A stretch of DNA of 64,000 bases from Rhizobiales bacterium 32-66-11 (GCA_002304505.1 NCEH01000001.1:1-64000); one strand, 5' to 3'; numbered from the stretch's first letter, positions 1-9,693 are shown. Notes: generated by a model from the letters alone, not told the origin. Numbers and translations are program-made.

Positions 1-106
1 AGGGCGGCGAAGCCCGGCCGCGCCGGATCGAGCCGCCATTGCAGCCCCAGCGCCGCATCGCCGATGGTGCCGGACACCACGATCGCCTGATCCGGCCGGC
101 AATCTT
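1..106 (-). pseudogene. Possible thiamine-monophosphate kinase (ThiL) fragment
   Basis: Read on the minus strand, this edge gives a frame containing VVSGTIGDAALGL, which resembles the GTIGDAALGL signature of ThiL (AIR-synthase fold; phosphorylates thiamine monophosphate to the diphosphate). The frame is closed by a TAA immediately upstream (TTA at 104-106 on the plus strand), so the N-terminal half of ThiL is not in frame here. The other end runs off the window. Either the gene was truncated by a deletion or rearrangement near base 105, or a frameshift lies there. Only about 33 residues are visible, so the family call is tentative. Confidence 0.4.
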
Positions 107-142
107 ATGGTGCTGGAGCAGCTGAGCTTCAGCCATTTCTGA

Positions 143-285
143 GGATCGCCGCAGAGCGGTCGCGCGCGCGCCCTGATCCCGCCATTGCACTGCGGAACCA
201 ATCCCCTTGCCCACCGTTAAGCTGCGGCATCGCACTCCTGCACGGAGGCGGGTTGCGGCATGACCTTCACATATGAGGCCCGTCC
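143..285 (+). promoter_or_regulatory. Leader region of opgGH
   Basis: About 140 non-coding bases lie between the left-edge fragment and the opgG start. A GAGG about ten bases before the ATG at 286 is the likely ribosome binding site. No convincing -35/-10 pair was picked out. Confidence 0.3.
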
Positions 286-1827
286 ATGCATCGACGCCAG
301 GTGGTCCAGGCCGCCGCTTTTCTTCCGCTGATGGGGGCGTTTGGCGCTACATTTTTCGGCGGGTTGGCGGCCAAGGCGCAGACCCCGGCGCCGGCGGGCG
401 AGGGCACGCCGTTCGATGCCTATACCGTGCGCCAGTTGGCCCGCGAGCGCGCCGCAAAGCCCTACAAGGCCGGCGACCAGAAGCTGCCGTCCCAGCTCGA
501 CAAGCTGAGCTATGACGATTACCGCAACATCCGCTTCAACCCGGACAAGGCGCTGTGGCGCGGCGAGAAGCTGCCGTTCCAATTGCAGATGTTCCACCGC
601 GGCTTCCTGTTCCGCGACCGGGTGGATATTGCGATCGTCGCCGACGGCAAGGCGCGCCCGCTGCCCTATTCGCCCGATTTGTTCAATTTCGAGCACAATG
701 TCGCGGCCCCCGATCCCAAGGACAATCTGGGCTTTTCCGGCTTCCGCCTGCATGCGCCCATGAACCGGCCGGATTATTTCGACGAGGTCGCGGCGTTCCA
801 GGGCGCGAGCTATTTCCGCGCCATCGGCAAGGGGCAGGTCTATGGCTCCTCGGCGCGCGGGCTTTCGGTGAAGACGGGCGATCCCGGCGGCGAGGAATTC
901 CCGCTGTTCGTGGCCTATTGGATCGAGCGGCCGCGGCCGGACACGGATTCGGTGGTGGTGCATGCGCTGCTGGACAGCCCGAGCGCGGCGGCGGCGTTCC
1001 GCTTCACCATCCGGCCCGGCGATCCCACCGCCATGGCGGTGGAGATGACGCTTTATCCCCGCACCGACATGGACCAGGCCGGCATCGCGACCCTCACCTC
1101 CATGTTCTTCTTTGCCCCCAACGACCGCAACGACGTGGATGATTTCCGCCCCGCCGTGCGCGATGCCGAGGGCCTTGCCATCGTCAATGGCCGGGGCGAG
1201 CGGCTGTGGCGGCCGCTCACCAATCCCAAGCGGCTGGAGGTGAGCCAGTTCATGGATTCCAACCTGCGCGGCTTCGGCCTGATGCAGCGCCAGCGCTCCT
1301 TCTTCGACTACCAGGACCTGGAGGCCCGCTACGAGAAGCGTCCGAGCGTGTGGGTGGAGCCGATCGGCGATTGGGGCGAAGGCGCCGTGCATCTGATCGA
1401 GATCCCCACCCGCGAGGAGGTGCACGACAATGTCGTCACCTATTGGCGGCCCAAGGAGCCGCTGCGCAAGGGCGGCGAATATGCCTTCACCTATCGCCTG
1501 TATTGGGCCTGGGACCATGCGGAGGCCGCCCCGCCCGCCCGGTTCGGTACCACCCGCACCGGCGCGGCCAGCGGCGGGCGGCTGTTCGTGCTGGATGTGG
1601 TGGGCGATAAGCTGAAGGACATGGATATCACCACTCTGCGCGCTAACGTCACGACCAGCGCCGGCGCGGTAAAGGACGTGGTGTTGCAGCCCAATCCCGA
1701 CATCCAGGGCTGGCGCCTCTCGTTCGTGCTCGATCCGCAGAATACGGAGCTGGCCGAGCTGCGCGCGCAGATCCTGCGCGACACGGATGTGGTGTCCGAA
1801 GTCTGGGTCTATCGATGGACAGCCTGA
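286..1827 (+). CDS. opgG: Glucan biosynthesis protein, OpgG/OpgD family
   Basis: Periplasmic protein of 513 residues needed to make the branched backbone of osmoregulated periplasmic glucans. The N-terminus (MHRRQVVQAAAFLPLMGAFG) is a signal peptide with paired arginines, so export may be Tat-dependent as for OpgD. The body matches the MdoG family from the LSYDDYRNIRF segment (about residue 73) to the C-terminal Ig-like part, and the length is usual. The stop codon overlaps the start of the glucosyltransferase gene by 13 bp, so the two are translationally coupled. OpgG and OpgD are homologous and cannot be separated by eye; the pairing with opgH favours OpgG. Confidence 0.93.
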   Translation: MHRRQVVQAAAFLPLMGAFGATFFGGLAAKAQTPAPAGEGTPFDAYTVRQLARERAAKPYKAGDQKLPSQLDKLSYDDYRNIRFNPDKALWRGEKLPFQLQMFHRGFLFRDRVDIAIVADGKARPLPYSPDLFNFEHNVAAPDPKDNLGFSGFRLHAPMNRPDYFDEVAAFQGASYFRAIGKGQVYGSSARGLSVKTGDPGGEEFPLFVAYWIERPRPDTDSVVVHALLDSPSAAAAFRFTIRPGDPTAMAVEMTLYPRTDMDQAGIATLTSMFFFAPNDRNDVDDFRPAVRDAEGLAIVNGRGERLWRPLTNPKRLEVSQFMDSNLRGFGLMQRQRSFFDYQDLEARYEKRPSVWVEPIGDWGEGAVHLIEIPTREEVHDNVVTYWRPKEPLRKGGEYAFTYRLYWAWDHAEAAPPARFGTTRTGAASGGRLFVLDVVGDKLKDMDITTLRANVTTSAGAVKDVVLQPNPDIQGWRLSFVLDPQNTELAELRAQILRDTDVVSEVWVYRWTA

Positions 1828-4016
1828 CGGACCCCCGCACCGTCGACCCGCGCCCCGTTCCGGCGGGCGCTTCACCCGCGGACGCGCCGCCCGAGGTGAT
1901 CGCGCCGGCGCTTCCGCACGAATCCCCGCTGGCCATGCCGGTGCAATCGCTCTCGATCCGCCCGCATGTGACGCGCCGGCCCGATACCGCGCCGGCGGGG
2001 CTTGCCTGGCGGCGGGTGCTGGTGATCGGCGGCGCCATCGCCATGACCGCTTATGCGGCGTGGGAAATGTATCTGGTGCTCTCGGTGGGTTCGCTCTCCT
2101 GGCTGGAAGGCGTGGTGCTGGTGCTGTTCGTGGTCCTGTTCGCCTGGATCGCCTTTTCCTGCACCAGCGCGCTGAGCGGCATCTTCTCCCTGCTGCATGC
2201 CGGCGCCGGGCCGCTCGGCATCGATCCCGACGCGCCCGTGCCGCAGGTGTCCGCGCGCACGGCGCTGCTGATGCCCTGCTACAACGAAAGCCCGGCGCGG
2301 GTGATGGCGGGGCTCCAGGCCACGTACGAATCGCTTCTGGCGACCGGGCAGGGGGAAAAGTTCGACGTCTTCATCCTCTCCGACACCACCGATCCCGACG
2401 TGTGGGTCACCGAGGAGGCCGGCTATCTTGCCCTGCGCGCGCGCACCGGCGGGGAAGGCCATCTGTTCTACCGGCGGCGGGCGAAGAATATCGACCGCAA
2501 GGCCGGCAATATCGGCGAATGGGTCACGCGCTTCGGTGGCGCCTATGAGAGCATGATCGTGCTCGACGCCGACAGCGTCATGACCGGCGATGCCATCGTG
2601 CGCCTCGCCGCCGCCATGGAGCAAAATCCGGGGGTGGGGCTGATCCAGACCCTGCCGATCATCGTCGGCGGGCGCACCTTGTTCGCCCGGCTCCAGCAAT
2701 TCGCGGGCCGGCTTTATGGGCCGCTGCTGGCGCATGGCCTGGCCTGGTGGCATGGCAGCGAAAGCAATTATTGGGGCCACAACGCCATCATCCGCACCCG
2801 CGCCTTCGCGCAATGCGCGGGCCTGCCCCATCTGAAGGGTCGCAAGCCGTTCGGCGGGCATATCCTGAGCCATGATTTCGTCGAGGCGGCGCTGATCCGG
2901 CGCGGCGGCTGGGCTGTTCACATGGCGCCGGGCCTGGAGGGCAGCTATGAGGAAGGCCCGCCCTCCCTCACCGACCTTGCGGTGCGCGATCGGCGCTGGT
3001 GCCAGGGCAATCTCCAGCACGCGGCGGTGCTGCCGGGGCGCGGGCTGAAGTTCGTCAGCCGCCTGCATCTTCTGACCGGGATCGGCTCCTACATCACGGC
3101 GCCGCTGTGGCTCGCCATGCTGACCGCCGGCCTTTTGGTGTCGTTGCAAGGGCGGTTCGTGCCGCCGGATTATTTCCCCTCGCAATTCTCCCTGTTCCCG
3201 AGCTGGCCGGCGCAGGACCCGGTGCGCGCGGCCTGGGTGTTCGTCGGAACCATGGCGGTGCTGCTGGCGCCGAAGCTTGTCGCCTATGTCCTGTTGCTCA
3301 TGGACGGCCGCCGCCGGCGCGGGTTCGGCGGCGCAATCCGGACCTTTCTCAGCGTGCTGCTGGAAACCCTGCTCTCCGGCCTGATGGCGCCGATCATGAT
3401 GATCATACAATCCTCGGCGGTGGCGAGCATTCTGATGGGCCGTGACTCCGGCTGGCAGCCGCAGCGGCGGGACGACGGCTCGGTGCCGCTGGGCGCCCTG
3501 CTGCAGCGGTACGGGTTTCATACCCTGCTCGGGATCGCGCTCGGCGTGGTGGCCTATCTGATCGCCGCGCCGCTGTTCTGGTGGATGAGCCCGGTCATCC
3601 TCGGCCTCGTGCTCGCGGTGCCGCTGGTGGCGCTCACGGCGCTGCGCGGCGCGGGGACAGGATTGCGCCGGCTCGGCCTGCTCATGGTGCCCGAGGAGCG
3701 CACGCCGCCTCAGGTATTGGAACAGGCAGGCGCCATTGCCGAACGGCTCGCCGTGGAACTGCGCGAGGTCGAGGCGGTGGCGCGGCTGCGGGGCGATCCG
3801 CGCCTGAGGGCGGCGCATCTCGCCTTCCTGCCGGACGGCGGCGCGCGCCGGCGCGGGGATCATTCTCCCGAACGCCTGGTGGCGCGGGCCAAGATCGCCG
3901 ATACCGCAAGCCTGCCGGAGGCGCTGGGTGCGCTTTCGGCAAGGGAGAAGGCGGCGGCCCTCGGCGATGGCGAAGCGCTTGCCGCGCTGCTGGCCCTCGC
4001 AGACCAACGCGGCTGA
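1815..4016 (+). CDS. opgH: Glucans biosynthesis glucosyltransferase OpgH (MdoH)
   Basis: Inner-membrane GT2-family enzyme that polymerises the glucan backbone from UDP-glucose. It has 733 residues. Visible motifs are DADSVM (catalytic Asp pair region, about residue 254), HDFVEA, and the product-binding RRWCQGN, a QxxRW-like motif near residue 394. Hydrophobic segments sit before the catalytic domain (about residues 68-125) and after it (about 415-620), as expected for MdoH. It overlaps opgG by 13 bp and is the last gene of this two-gene operon. The N-terminal cytoplasmic extension is short compared with the enterobacterial form. Confidence 0.95.
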   Translation: MDSLTDPRTVDPRPVPAGASPADAPPEVIAPALPHESPLAMPVQSLSIRPHVTRRPDTAPAGLAWRRVLVIGGAIAMTAYAAWEMYLVLSVGSLSWLEGVVLVLFVVLFAWIAFSCTSALSGIFSLLHAGAGPLGIDPDAPVPQVSARTALLMPCYNESPARVMAGLQATYESLLATGQGEKFDVFILSDTTDPDVWVTEEAGYLALRARTGGEGHLFYRRRAKNIDRKAGNIGEWVTRFGGAYESMIVLDADSVMTGDAIVRLAAAMEQNPGVGLIQTLPIIVGGRTLFARLQQFAGRLYGPLLAHGLAWWHGSESNYWGHNAIIRTRAFAQCAGLPHLKGRKPFGGHILSHDFVEAALIRRGGWAVHMAPGLEGSYEEGPPSLTDLAVRDRRWCQGNLQHAAVLPGRGLKFVSRLHLLTGIGSYITAPLWLAMLTAGLLVSLQGRFVPPDYFPSQFSLFPSWPAQDPVRAAWVFVGTMAVLLAPKLVAYVLLLMDGRRRRGFGGAIRTFLSVLLETLLSGLMAPIMMIIQSSAVASILMGRDSGWQPQRRDDGSVPLGALLQRYGFHTLLGIALGVVAYLIAAPLFWWMSPVILGLVLAVPLVALTALRGAGTGLRRLGLLMVPEERTPPQVLEQAGAIAERLAVELREVEAVARLRGDPRLRAAHLAFLPDGGARRRGDHSPERLVARAKIADTASLPEALGALSAREKAAALGDGEALAALLALADQRG

Positions 4017-4041
4017 GTTCCGCCGCTCGCGGCGCGCCGGC

Positions 4042-4278
4042 TCAAAAACGGGGCGCGCGCGGAAGCGCCGGGCGGGCGGGGCTCGTTTCGCCGGCCAGAA
4101 GCGCCGCGTGCCGCAGCGCGTCGACCACCGTCTCGGCGCAAGAGACGCTGTCCTTGCGGGCCCATTGGGTCGCATCTTCCCAGACCCGGTTATAGGTCCG
4201 CTCATAGATCAGCTTCGCGACGAATTCCGTCACATCGGCCTGTGCGATATCTGTGTGTGCCGCGTGCGTCGGTGTCAT
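4042..4278 (-). CDS. Small hypothetical protein, 78 aa
   Basis: I do not recognise this protein. It has 78 residues, no signal peptide and no membrane segment. The central part (VTEFVAKLIYERTYNRVWED) looks like an amphipathic helix, and the C-terminus is rich in Pro, Arg and Ala. An AGGAG sits 7 bases before the ATG at 4278, which supports real translation. It converges on opgH with a 25-bp gap and lies downstream of no obvious partner. The function is unknown. Confidence 0.6.
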   Translation of the reverse strand: MTPTHAAHTDIAQADVTEFVAKLIYERTYNRVWEDATQWARKDSVSCAETVVDALRHAALLAGETSPARPALPRAPRF

Positions 4279-4460
4279 GTGGGCTCCTGGTGAAACCGGA
4301 ACGTGCGCGGCTGCGTCCGTCCTGAGGTGGGCCCCCGCCCGTTGATCTTAGAGCTCTTTCGGCGAATACCGGTTCGCCAAGAATTCTATAAGCTGTTGGT
4401 ATTACGAGATTTATTGACGTAAATTCGGAATCCGCCTTTGCTGAAAACGCGCTCGTGCGC

Positions 4461-5264
4461 TCAGAATGCGGGGCGCGGGCACCCGGGGACTGCGTCCGTG
4501 TCGGTGTCAGAAGGGGCGGGCAAAGCCTGCGGGCCATGTCCGCCGCCGTGCGAGCATTCGGCACCGGGAGGCGGCATTGGCGGGGCGAGCGGCGCACCGA
4601 ACGCGAAGGCGAGCGGGCCGCGCGGCGGGCCGGGAGGCAGCGTCGCGGAAAGGTCCGCCGCGCGCTGGAGCTGGTCTTCGGTAAGCTTGGCCTTCAGCGC
4701 CGCGAGCGCGTCGAGCGCCGCCTGGGCCTTGGCGCCCTGTTCGACCATGCGGCGCGCGATGGCCTCGGCACGCCCGAAGGCGGCGGGCTTCGGCTCGTCC
4801 TGCGGCGGCGTGGGCGGCTGGAGCAGCGCCAGCACGGCATTGGTATAGGCGCGCCACACATCGAACTGGTCGGCGCGGATGCCGATGAAGGTCTCCATCG
4901 CCGCGAGCGCGGCGGACGCGACCATCTGCCCGCCCAGGGGCCCAGGACGGCCGACCGGGCCGGCGAACGGGCCGGGTCCGGCGCTGGGACGGGGAACTGC
5001 ATCCTCTGCCGCGTCATGCGCGCCCGGCCGTGCGGCGGCGCCGGGCTGCCGGTCACGCGGACCGGGCGGGGTCGCCTCGGCCAATTGCACGGCGCGGGCG
5101 GTCATGGCAAACCGGCTCGTTCCCTCGCTGGCTGAAAGGCGGTCCGTGCTCTTCGCCGGACCGGTGGCGCCATCGGCGAAGGCAAGGCCGCCGGCCGCGA
5201 AGCCGGCCACGCCGATACCGAGCGCCAGCACCACCGAGGGGGCGAGAATGGCCCGTTTCAACAT
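4461..5264 (-). CDS. Periplasmic Spy/CpxP-like protein (LTXXQ-type)
   Basis: A 267-residue exported protein. The start at 5264 was chosen because MLKRAILAPSVVLALGIGVA is a typical signal peptide and a GAGGAC precedes the ATG. After a Pro/Gly/Ala-rich linker, the helical part (METFIGIRADQFDVWRAY, about residues 126-143) resembles LTXXQ/Spy-type periplasmic chaperones, where an acidic or hydrophobic LTxxQ-like segment recurs; LTEDQLQRA (about residue 190) is a second, cleaner copy. It is divergent from a two-component system, an arrangement seen for Spy/CpxP proteins that report envelope stress. The family call rests on the motif and layout only. Confidence 0.72.
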   Translation of the reverse strand: MLKRAILAPSVVLALGIGVAGFAAGGLAFADGATGPAKSTDRLSASEGTSRFAMTARAVQLAEATPPGPRDRQPGAAARPGAHDAAEDAVPRPSAGPGPFAGPVGRPGPLGGQMVASAALAAMETFIGIRADQFDVWRAYTNAVLALLQPPTPPQDEPKPAAFGRAEAIARRMVEQGAKAQAALDALAALKAKLTEDQLQRAADLSATLPPGPPRGPLAFAFGAPLAPPMPPPGAECSHGGGHGPQALPAPSDTDTDAVPGCPRPAF

Positions 5265-5447
5265 ATGCGTCGTCCTCAGGTCGTTTTCGATGACCCGACG
5301 CTGCGCCCCCGCAATTGCCCCGGTATGGCGGCTGGTTTCTGGATGTTTCCGAAAATCGGGGATTTGTGAGCGGCCGTTGCTGCGCGCATGATGGCAATGG
5401 AAAATTGCAATCCGGCCGCGGATCTTTGCGCCGCCTGCGCTAGAGCG

Positions 5448-6197
5448 ATGGGGACTGCAACGGGAAACATTCAGTTGGAAGCGGCGCCGCATATTCTCGT
5501 GGTCGATGACGACCATGAAATCCGAAAACTGCTGGGCCGCTATCTCGCGAGCCAGGGGTTTCGCGTGTCTCTAGCCGCGAGCGGCCGGGAGATGGAAGAA
5601 AAGCTCACCACCAACCGCATCGATTTCGTAGTGCTGGACCTCATGCTGCCCGACGCCTCGGGCCTGGATCTATGCCGCTCGCTGCGCTCGCGCTCGCGGG
5701 TGCCGATCATCCTCCTGACCGCCCTCAAGGAGGAGGTGGACCGCATCATCGGCCTGGAGGTCGGGGCGGACGATTATCTCGGCAAGCCGTTCAACGCGCG
5801 CGAGCTGGTGGCCCGCATCCGCGCGGTGCTGCGGCGCATGCATGATGTGCCGCCCGATCCCGGCCTTGCGCAGAAATATAGCTTCTGCGGCTTCACGGTG
5901 GAGCGCACCTCGCGTCAGGTGCTGGATGCCCAGGGGGTGGACCTGGCCTTCACCGCCGCCGAATTCGACCTGTTGCTCGCCTTCCTGGAGCGGCCCGGCC
6001 GCATCCTGTCGCGCGATCAGCTGCTGGACATCACCCAGGGCCGGGAGGCGGGTCCCTTCGACCGCTCCATCGACGTGCTGGTGAGCCGGCTGCGGCGCAA
6101 GCTCGGCGATGCCGGCACGTTCCAAATTCTCAAGACCCAGCGCAACGGCGGCTATCAGTTCGCCGCGCGGGTGGAGACGCTCGAGACCGCATCGTGA
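5448..6197 (+). CDS. OmpR-family response regulator
   Basis: Two-domain DNA-binding response regulator. The receiver domain holds the acidic pair at DDDHEI (about residues 20-22), the phospho-acceptor Asp64 in VVLDLMLPD and Lys113 in LGKPF. A winged-helix C-terminal domain follows (about residues 145-240). The ATG at 5448 leaves only 14 residues before the receiver domain; an upstream in-frame ATG at 5388 would add 20 residues with no better ribosome binding site. The stop overlaps the GTG start of the sensor kinase by 4 bp. It is divergent from the Spy-like gene, a plausible target. Confidence 0.9.
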   Translation: MGTATGNIQLEAAPHILVVDDDHEIRKLLGRYLASQGFRVSLAASGREMEEKLTTNRIDFVVLDLMLPDASGLDLCRSLRSRSRVPIILLTALKEEVDRIIGLEVGADDYLGKPFNARELVARIRAVLRRMHDVPPDPGLAQKYSFCGFTVERTSRQVLDAQGVDLAFTAAEFDLLLAFLERPGRILSRDQLLDITQGREAGPFDRSIDVLVSRLRRKLGDAGTFQILKTQRNGGYQFAARVETLETAS

Positions 6198-7537
6198 AAT
6201 CCCTGCGCGCGCGGGTCACGGCGCTGCTGGTGGTGGCGATCCTCCTGGTCCTCGTCCTGGCCACGGCGGTGTTTTTGCTGGTCAGCGGACGCCCGCGCCC
6301 GCTGTTGGAGCAGGCGGCGACCGCAAGTCAGCTCGCGCTGGTGCTGAAGATGGTGGAGAGCGGGGCGGATGCGCTCGCAGGACCGGACATCGTCAGCGAA
6401 GCTCCGCCCGAAGGCATGGCCGATCCGTTTGCCTCCCGGATGCTGACCGAGGCCCTGGGGCGGCTGGGTGTCGCGCGCGCCGTGACCGTGGTTTCGGAAT
6501 TCGGCCCGGGGACATCGCGCGAGGGAGCGCCGCCCTCAGTTGGCCCGCCGGACGAGGAGCGCCGCGCGCGTCTCGCGCTGGTCCATCTCAAGGACGGCCG
6601 GTGGCTGAAATTTCCCATCGAGCAGTACCTGTTCCCCCCGCCGCCCGCGATTCCCTACGGCGTGCTGGGATGGTTCGCCCTGGTCGCCCTTGGTGTCACG
6701 GCGGTGGTGGCGGTGGCGGTCCAGCGTCTGCTGCGGCCGCTCGCGCTCATCGAGCAGGCGGTCGATCAGGTGGGCGTGGACGGTTCGCTGCCGCAGCTCG
6801 CGGAAACCGGCTCCACCGAGGTGCGCGCGGCGGCGCGGACCATCAACCTCCTCTCCCACCGCCTGAAGATGGCGATGGACAGCCGCATGCGGATCGTCGC
6901 GGCGGCCGCGCACGATCTGCGCACGCCGCTGACGCGCCTGCGCCTGCGGGCGGAATTCATTGAGGACGAGGAAGAGCGGGAGCGCTGGTTCAACGATCTC
7001 GCCGAGCTCGACCACATCGCCGACAGCGCCATTCGCCTGGTGCGCGAGGAGGTCAGCGGCACGCCCGATGAGGACGTGTCGCTCGACGAGGTGGTCAAGG
7101 CCGTGGTGCGCGAGACCGGGCAGAGCGGCCTTGCCGCCGATCTGGTCGAGATGTGCCCGCTGATCGTCGCCGGCAAGCCGCTGTCGCTCAAGCGGGCGAT
7201 CCGCAATCTCATCGTCAATGCGGCCACCCACGGGCGCGGCGCGCGGGTCTATCTGCGCGCGGGGGCAGGATGTGCCTTGCTGCTGATCGAGGACGATGGA
7301 CCCGGCATTCCCGAACATCTGATGGCGCAGGTGTTCGAGCCCTTCTTCCGCACCGATCCGGCGCGCCAGGTGACGATCCCCGGCGCGGGTCTCGGGCTCG
7401 CCATCGCCCACGAGATCATCCAGCGGCACGGCGGCAAGCTGGTGCTCGCCAACAAGCCGTCCGGCGGCCTGATCCAGCGGGTGGAACTGCCCGCCGTGGC
7501 CGAGCCTGAGGATATGCCGGATCGCGATGCCTTGTGA
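6194..7537 (+). CDS. Sensor histidine kinase, EnvZ type
   Basis: Inner-membrane HisKA-type kinase of 447 residues. The first membrane helix is at about residues 8-30, a periplasmic sensor of about 125 residues follows, and the second helix is at about 155-177 with a HAMP-like stretch after it. His240 in AAAHDLRTPLTRL is the phosphorylation site. The catalytic domain has N-box NLIVNAA, G1 DDGPGIP and G2 GAGLGLAI. It starts with GTG, overlapping the regulator stop as GTGA, so the two are coupled. The stimulus is unknown; envelope stress is a guess from the neighbouring Spy-like gene. Confidence 0.92.
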   Translation: MKSLRARVTALLVVAILLVLVLATAVFLLVSGRPRPLLEQAATASQLALVLKMVESGADALAGPDIVSEAPPEGMADPFASRMLTEALGRLGVARAVTVVSEFGPGTSREGAPPSVGPPDEERRARLALVHLKDGRWLKFPIEQYLFPPPPAIPYGVLGWFALVALGVTAVVAVAVQRLLRPLALIEQAVDQVGVDGSLPQLAETGSTEVRAAARTINLLSHRLKMAMDSRMRIVAAAAHDLRTPLTRLRLRAEFIEDEEERERWFNDLAELDHIADSAIRLVREEVSGTPDEDVSLDEVVKAVVRETGQSGLAADLVEMCPLIVAGKPLSLKRAIRNLIVNAATHGRGARVYLRAGAGCALLLIEDDGPGIPEHLMAQVFEPFFRTDPARQVTIPGAGLGLAIAHEIIQRHGGKLVLANKPSGGLIQRVELPAVAEPEDMPDRDAL

Positions 7538-7609
7538 CTCAACGAGGCATCGCGTTGTGTCTGCCATATCGTCAGGCGAACCGGAATCCCGTTCGCCCGC
7601 AAATGCGGC

Positions 7610-8886
7610 CTAGACCGCGTTCACGAGGCTGCGGCCGTCGCGCCGGAGATAGAGGGCGGCGGTGGCCAGCAGGCCGCACAGGGCCGCGAATCCGAGCCAC
7701 AGGCCGGGGGCAGCCTTGTCTCCCGTCGCCTCGATGAGCCAGGTGCAGGCGGCCGGCGTGAAGCCGCCGAACAGAGCAGTGGCGAGGCTGTAGGCGAGCG
7801 AGAAGCCGGAGGTGCGCACGTTCACCGGCATCACTTCGGTAAGCGCCACCACCATGGCGCCGTTATAGCTCGCGTACAGGAACGACAGCCACAGCTCCAC
7901 CAGCAGCATGCGCCCGAAGGTCGGCTCGGCCACCAGCCAGGACAAGGTGGGATAGCCCGTCACCAAAGCGAGCAGGGAAAAGCCCGCCAGCAGCGGCCAG
8001 CGCCCGACCCGGTCCGACAGCGCACCCATCACCGGCAGCCAGAAGAAATTCGACACGCCGATGCAGAAGGTGACGATCAGGCTGTCGGCGGCGCTCAGCT
8101 TCAGCACCGCGCGGCCGAAGGTGGGGGTGTAGACTGTGATCAGATAGAACGAAACGGTGGTCATCACCACCAGCATCATGCCCGCGAGCACCAGCGGCCA
8201 GTTAGCCAGCATGGAGCGGAAGATCTCGCTGGCATCGGGGCGGTGCTTGCGCGCGAGAAACTCTTCGGTCTCCTGGAGCGAGGTGCGGATGACGAAGATG
8301 AACGGCACGATCATGCAGCCGATGAAGAAGGGGATGCGCCAGTCAGCGCGAAGCCGAGCGCTGCGGCGACGATGATCGCCACCTGCTGGCTCGCCGACTG
8401 GAAGCTTACATAGAAGCCCTTGTGGCCGGGCGTCGCCATTTCCGACAGATAGACCGAGACCCCGCCCAGCTCCACGCCGGCGGAAAAGCCCTGGAGCAGC
8501 CGGCCGATCAGCACCAGAAGCGGCGCCAGCAGGCCGATGGTGGCGTATCCCGGCACGAAGGCCACGAGAATGGTGCCGCACGACATGATCGCCAGGGTCA
8601 GGATCAGGCCCTTGCGGCGGCCGATCTTGTCCACATAGGCGCCGAGGATGATGGCGCCGAGCGGCCGCATCAGGAAGCCCGCGCCGAAGGTGCCGAAGGT
8701 CAGCATCAGGGAGGCGAACGGGTCGTGCACCGGGAAGAACGCCGCGGCCAGATGCGTGGCGTAAAAACCGAACAGGAAGAAGTCGAACATCTCCAGGAAA
8801 TTGCCGCTGGTGACGCGGAATACCGTCGCGGCCTTCGAGGGGGATTTGCGGGGCAGGCTGGCGTCCATATGCGCGGTTTCGGTCAT
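7610..8886 (-). pseudogene. MFS symporter (citrate/tricarballylate type), frameshifted
   Basis: Two reading frames together make one MHS-family metabolite:H+ symporter. The N-terminal half (starting [11 protein letters not shown] at 8886, ribosome site GGAGAA) includes [18 protein letters not shown] and the GRR loop (DKIGRRKG), and ends at ALGFALTG near 8345. The C-terminal half resumes in another frame at [15 protein letters not shown] near 8347 and runs to 7610. In relatives about a dozen residues of periplasmic loop separate these two blocks, so a small out-of-frame deletion removed them. As read, no functional full-length transporter can be made. It is most similar to CitA/TcuC-type carriers. 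Sequencing or assembly error is the alternative. Confidence 0.8.
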
Positions 8887-9031
8887 CGCGTTCTCCATGG
8901 GCCGTGCGGCCCCGTCCGCTGCAACTGCTTCTGGATAGGGAGCTTTCCGCCCGCAGGCAATGGCGCGCCGGAGGCGTGCGACGCTTGCACGGAGGGTGTG
9001 ACGCAGCGATATCAAGCATCTCAAAAAACAT

Positions 9032-9050
9032 ATTGCGCGCGATTTAATCG
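9032..9050. promoter_or_regulatory. Possible operator upstream of ohr
   Basis: A near-palindrome ATTGCGCGCGAT (9032-9043) runs into a perfect odd palindrome CGATTTAATCG (9040-9050), about 100 bp before the ohr start. AT-rich palindromes with a GCGC core are plausible MarR/OhrR operators, but no OhrR gene lies in the window, so this is inference. Confidence 0.3.
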
Positions 9051-9149
9051 TGAGATATATAAATGGTCATGGGGTTGCCGCTCGGGCTCGCACACGGCGA
9101 GGGAGGCGGTTGCCGCAGCGTCCGAAACGGATTTTCGAAGGAGACTCCC

Positions 9150-9575
9150 ATGTCTGTCGATGTGAAATACACCACCCAGGCCACCGCCACCGGGGGCCGC
9201 GACGGCCGCTCCACCACCGCCGACGGCACGCTCGACGTGAAGCTGACCATCCCGAAGGAGCTCGGCGGGCCCGGCGGCGAGGGCAACAATCCCGAACAAT
9301 TGTTCGCGGCCGGCTATTCCGCCTGCTTTCTCGGCGCGCTGAAGGTCGTCGGCGGCCAGGAGAAGGTGCGCATCCCCGCTGATGCCACGGTCACCGCCAC
9401 GGTCGGAATCGGCCCGCGTTCGGAAGGCGGCTTCGGCATCACCGCCGCCCTGAAGATCTCGCTGCCCGGCATCGAGCGCGCCCAGGCCGAGGATCTGGTC
9501 GCCAAGGCGCATCAGATCTGCCCCTATTCCAACGCCACCCGCAACAATGTGGACGTCGGGCTCGAAATCGCCTGA
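9150..9575 (+). CDS. ohr: Organic hydroperoxide resistance protein, Ohr/OsmC family
   Basis: Thiol-dependent peroxidase of 141 residues that reduces organic hydroperoxides in the cytoplasm. The two reactive cysteines are present: the peroxidatic one in YSACFLGAL and the resolving one in QICPYSNAT. The [14 protein letters not shown] block is diagnostic of the Ohr branch. The ATG at 9150 follows a good AAGGAG, and starts further upstream have none. The gene is monocistronic, with a strong hairpin terminator downstream. Length is usual. Confidence 0.94.
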   Translation: MSVDVKYTTQATATGGRDGRSTTADGTLDVKLTIPKELGGPGGEGNNPEQLFAAGYSACFLGALKVVGGQEKVRIPADATVTATVGIGPRSEGGFGITAALKISLPGIERAQAEDLVAKAHQICPYSNATRNNVDVGLEIA

Positions 9576-9633
9576 CATCGAGCGAAGCGCGGCGGCCTTC
9601 GCAAGGGTCGCCGCTCCCATGCCGCAAAAGAAA

Positions 9634-9670
9634 ACCCCCGCCGCGGCCGAGCCGGGCGGGGGTCTTCGTT
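9634..9670. terminator. Intrinsic terminator between ohr and a convergent gene
   Basis: The perfect stem ACCCCCGCC (9634-9642) / GGCGGGGGT (9655-9663) is extended by an inner CGGC/GCCG stem. It is flanked by a run of A on the left and CTTCGTTT on the right, so it may stop transcription from both sides. Confidence 0.75.
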
Positions 9671-9693
9671 TCAGGCGTCAGAAAGGCGAGGGC

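Noticed and set aside
1872..4205. 777-residue minus-strand frame over opgH
   Set aside because: Composition is repetitive Arg/Ala/Gly, and opgH on the plus strand is unambiguous.
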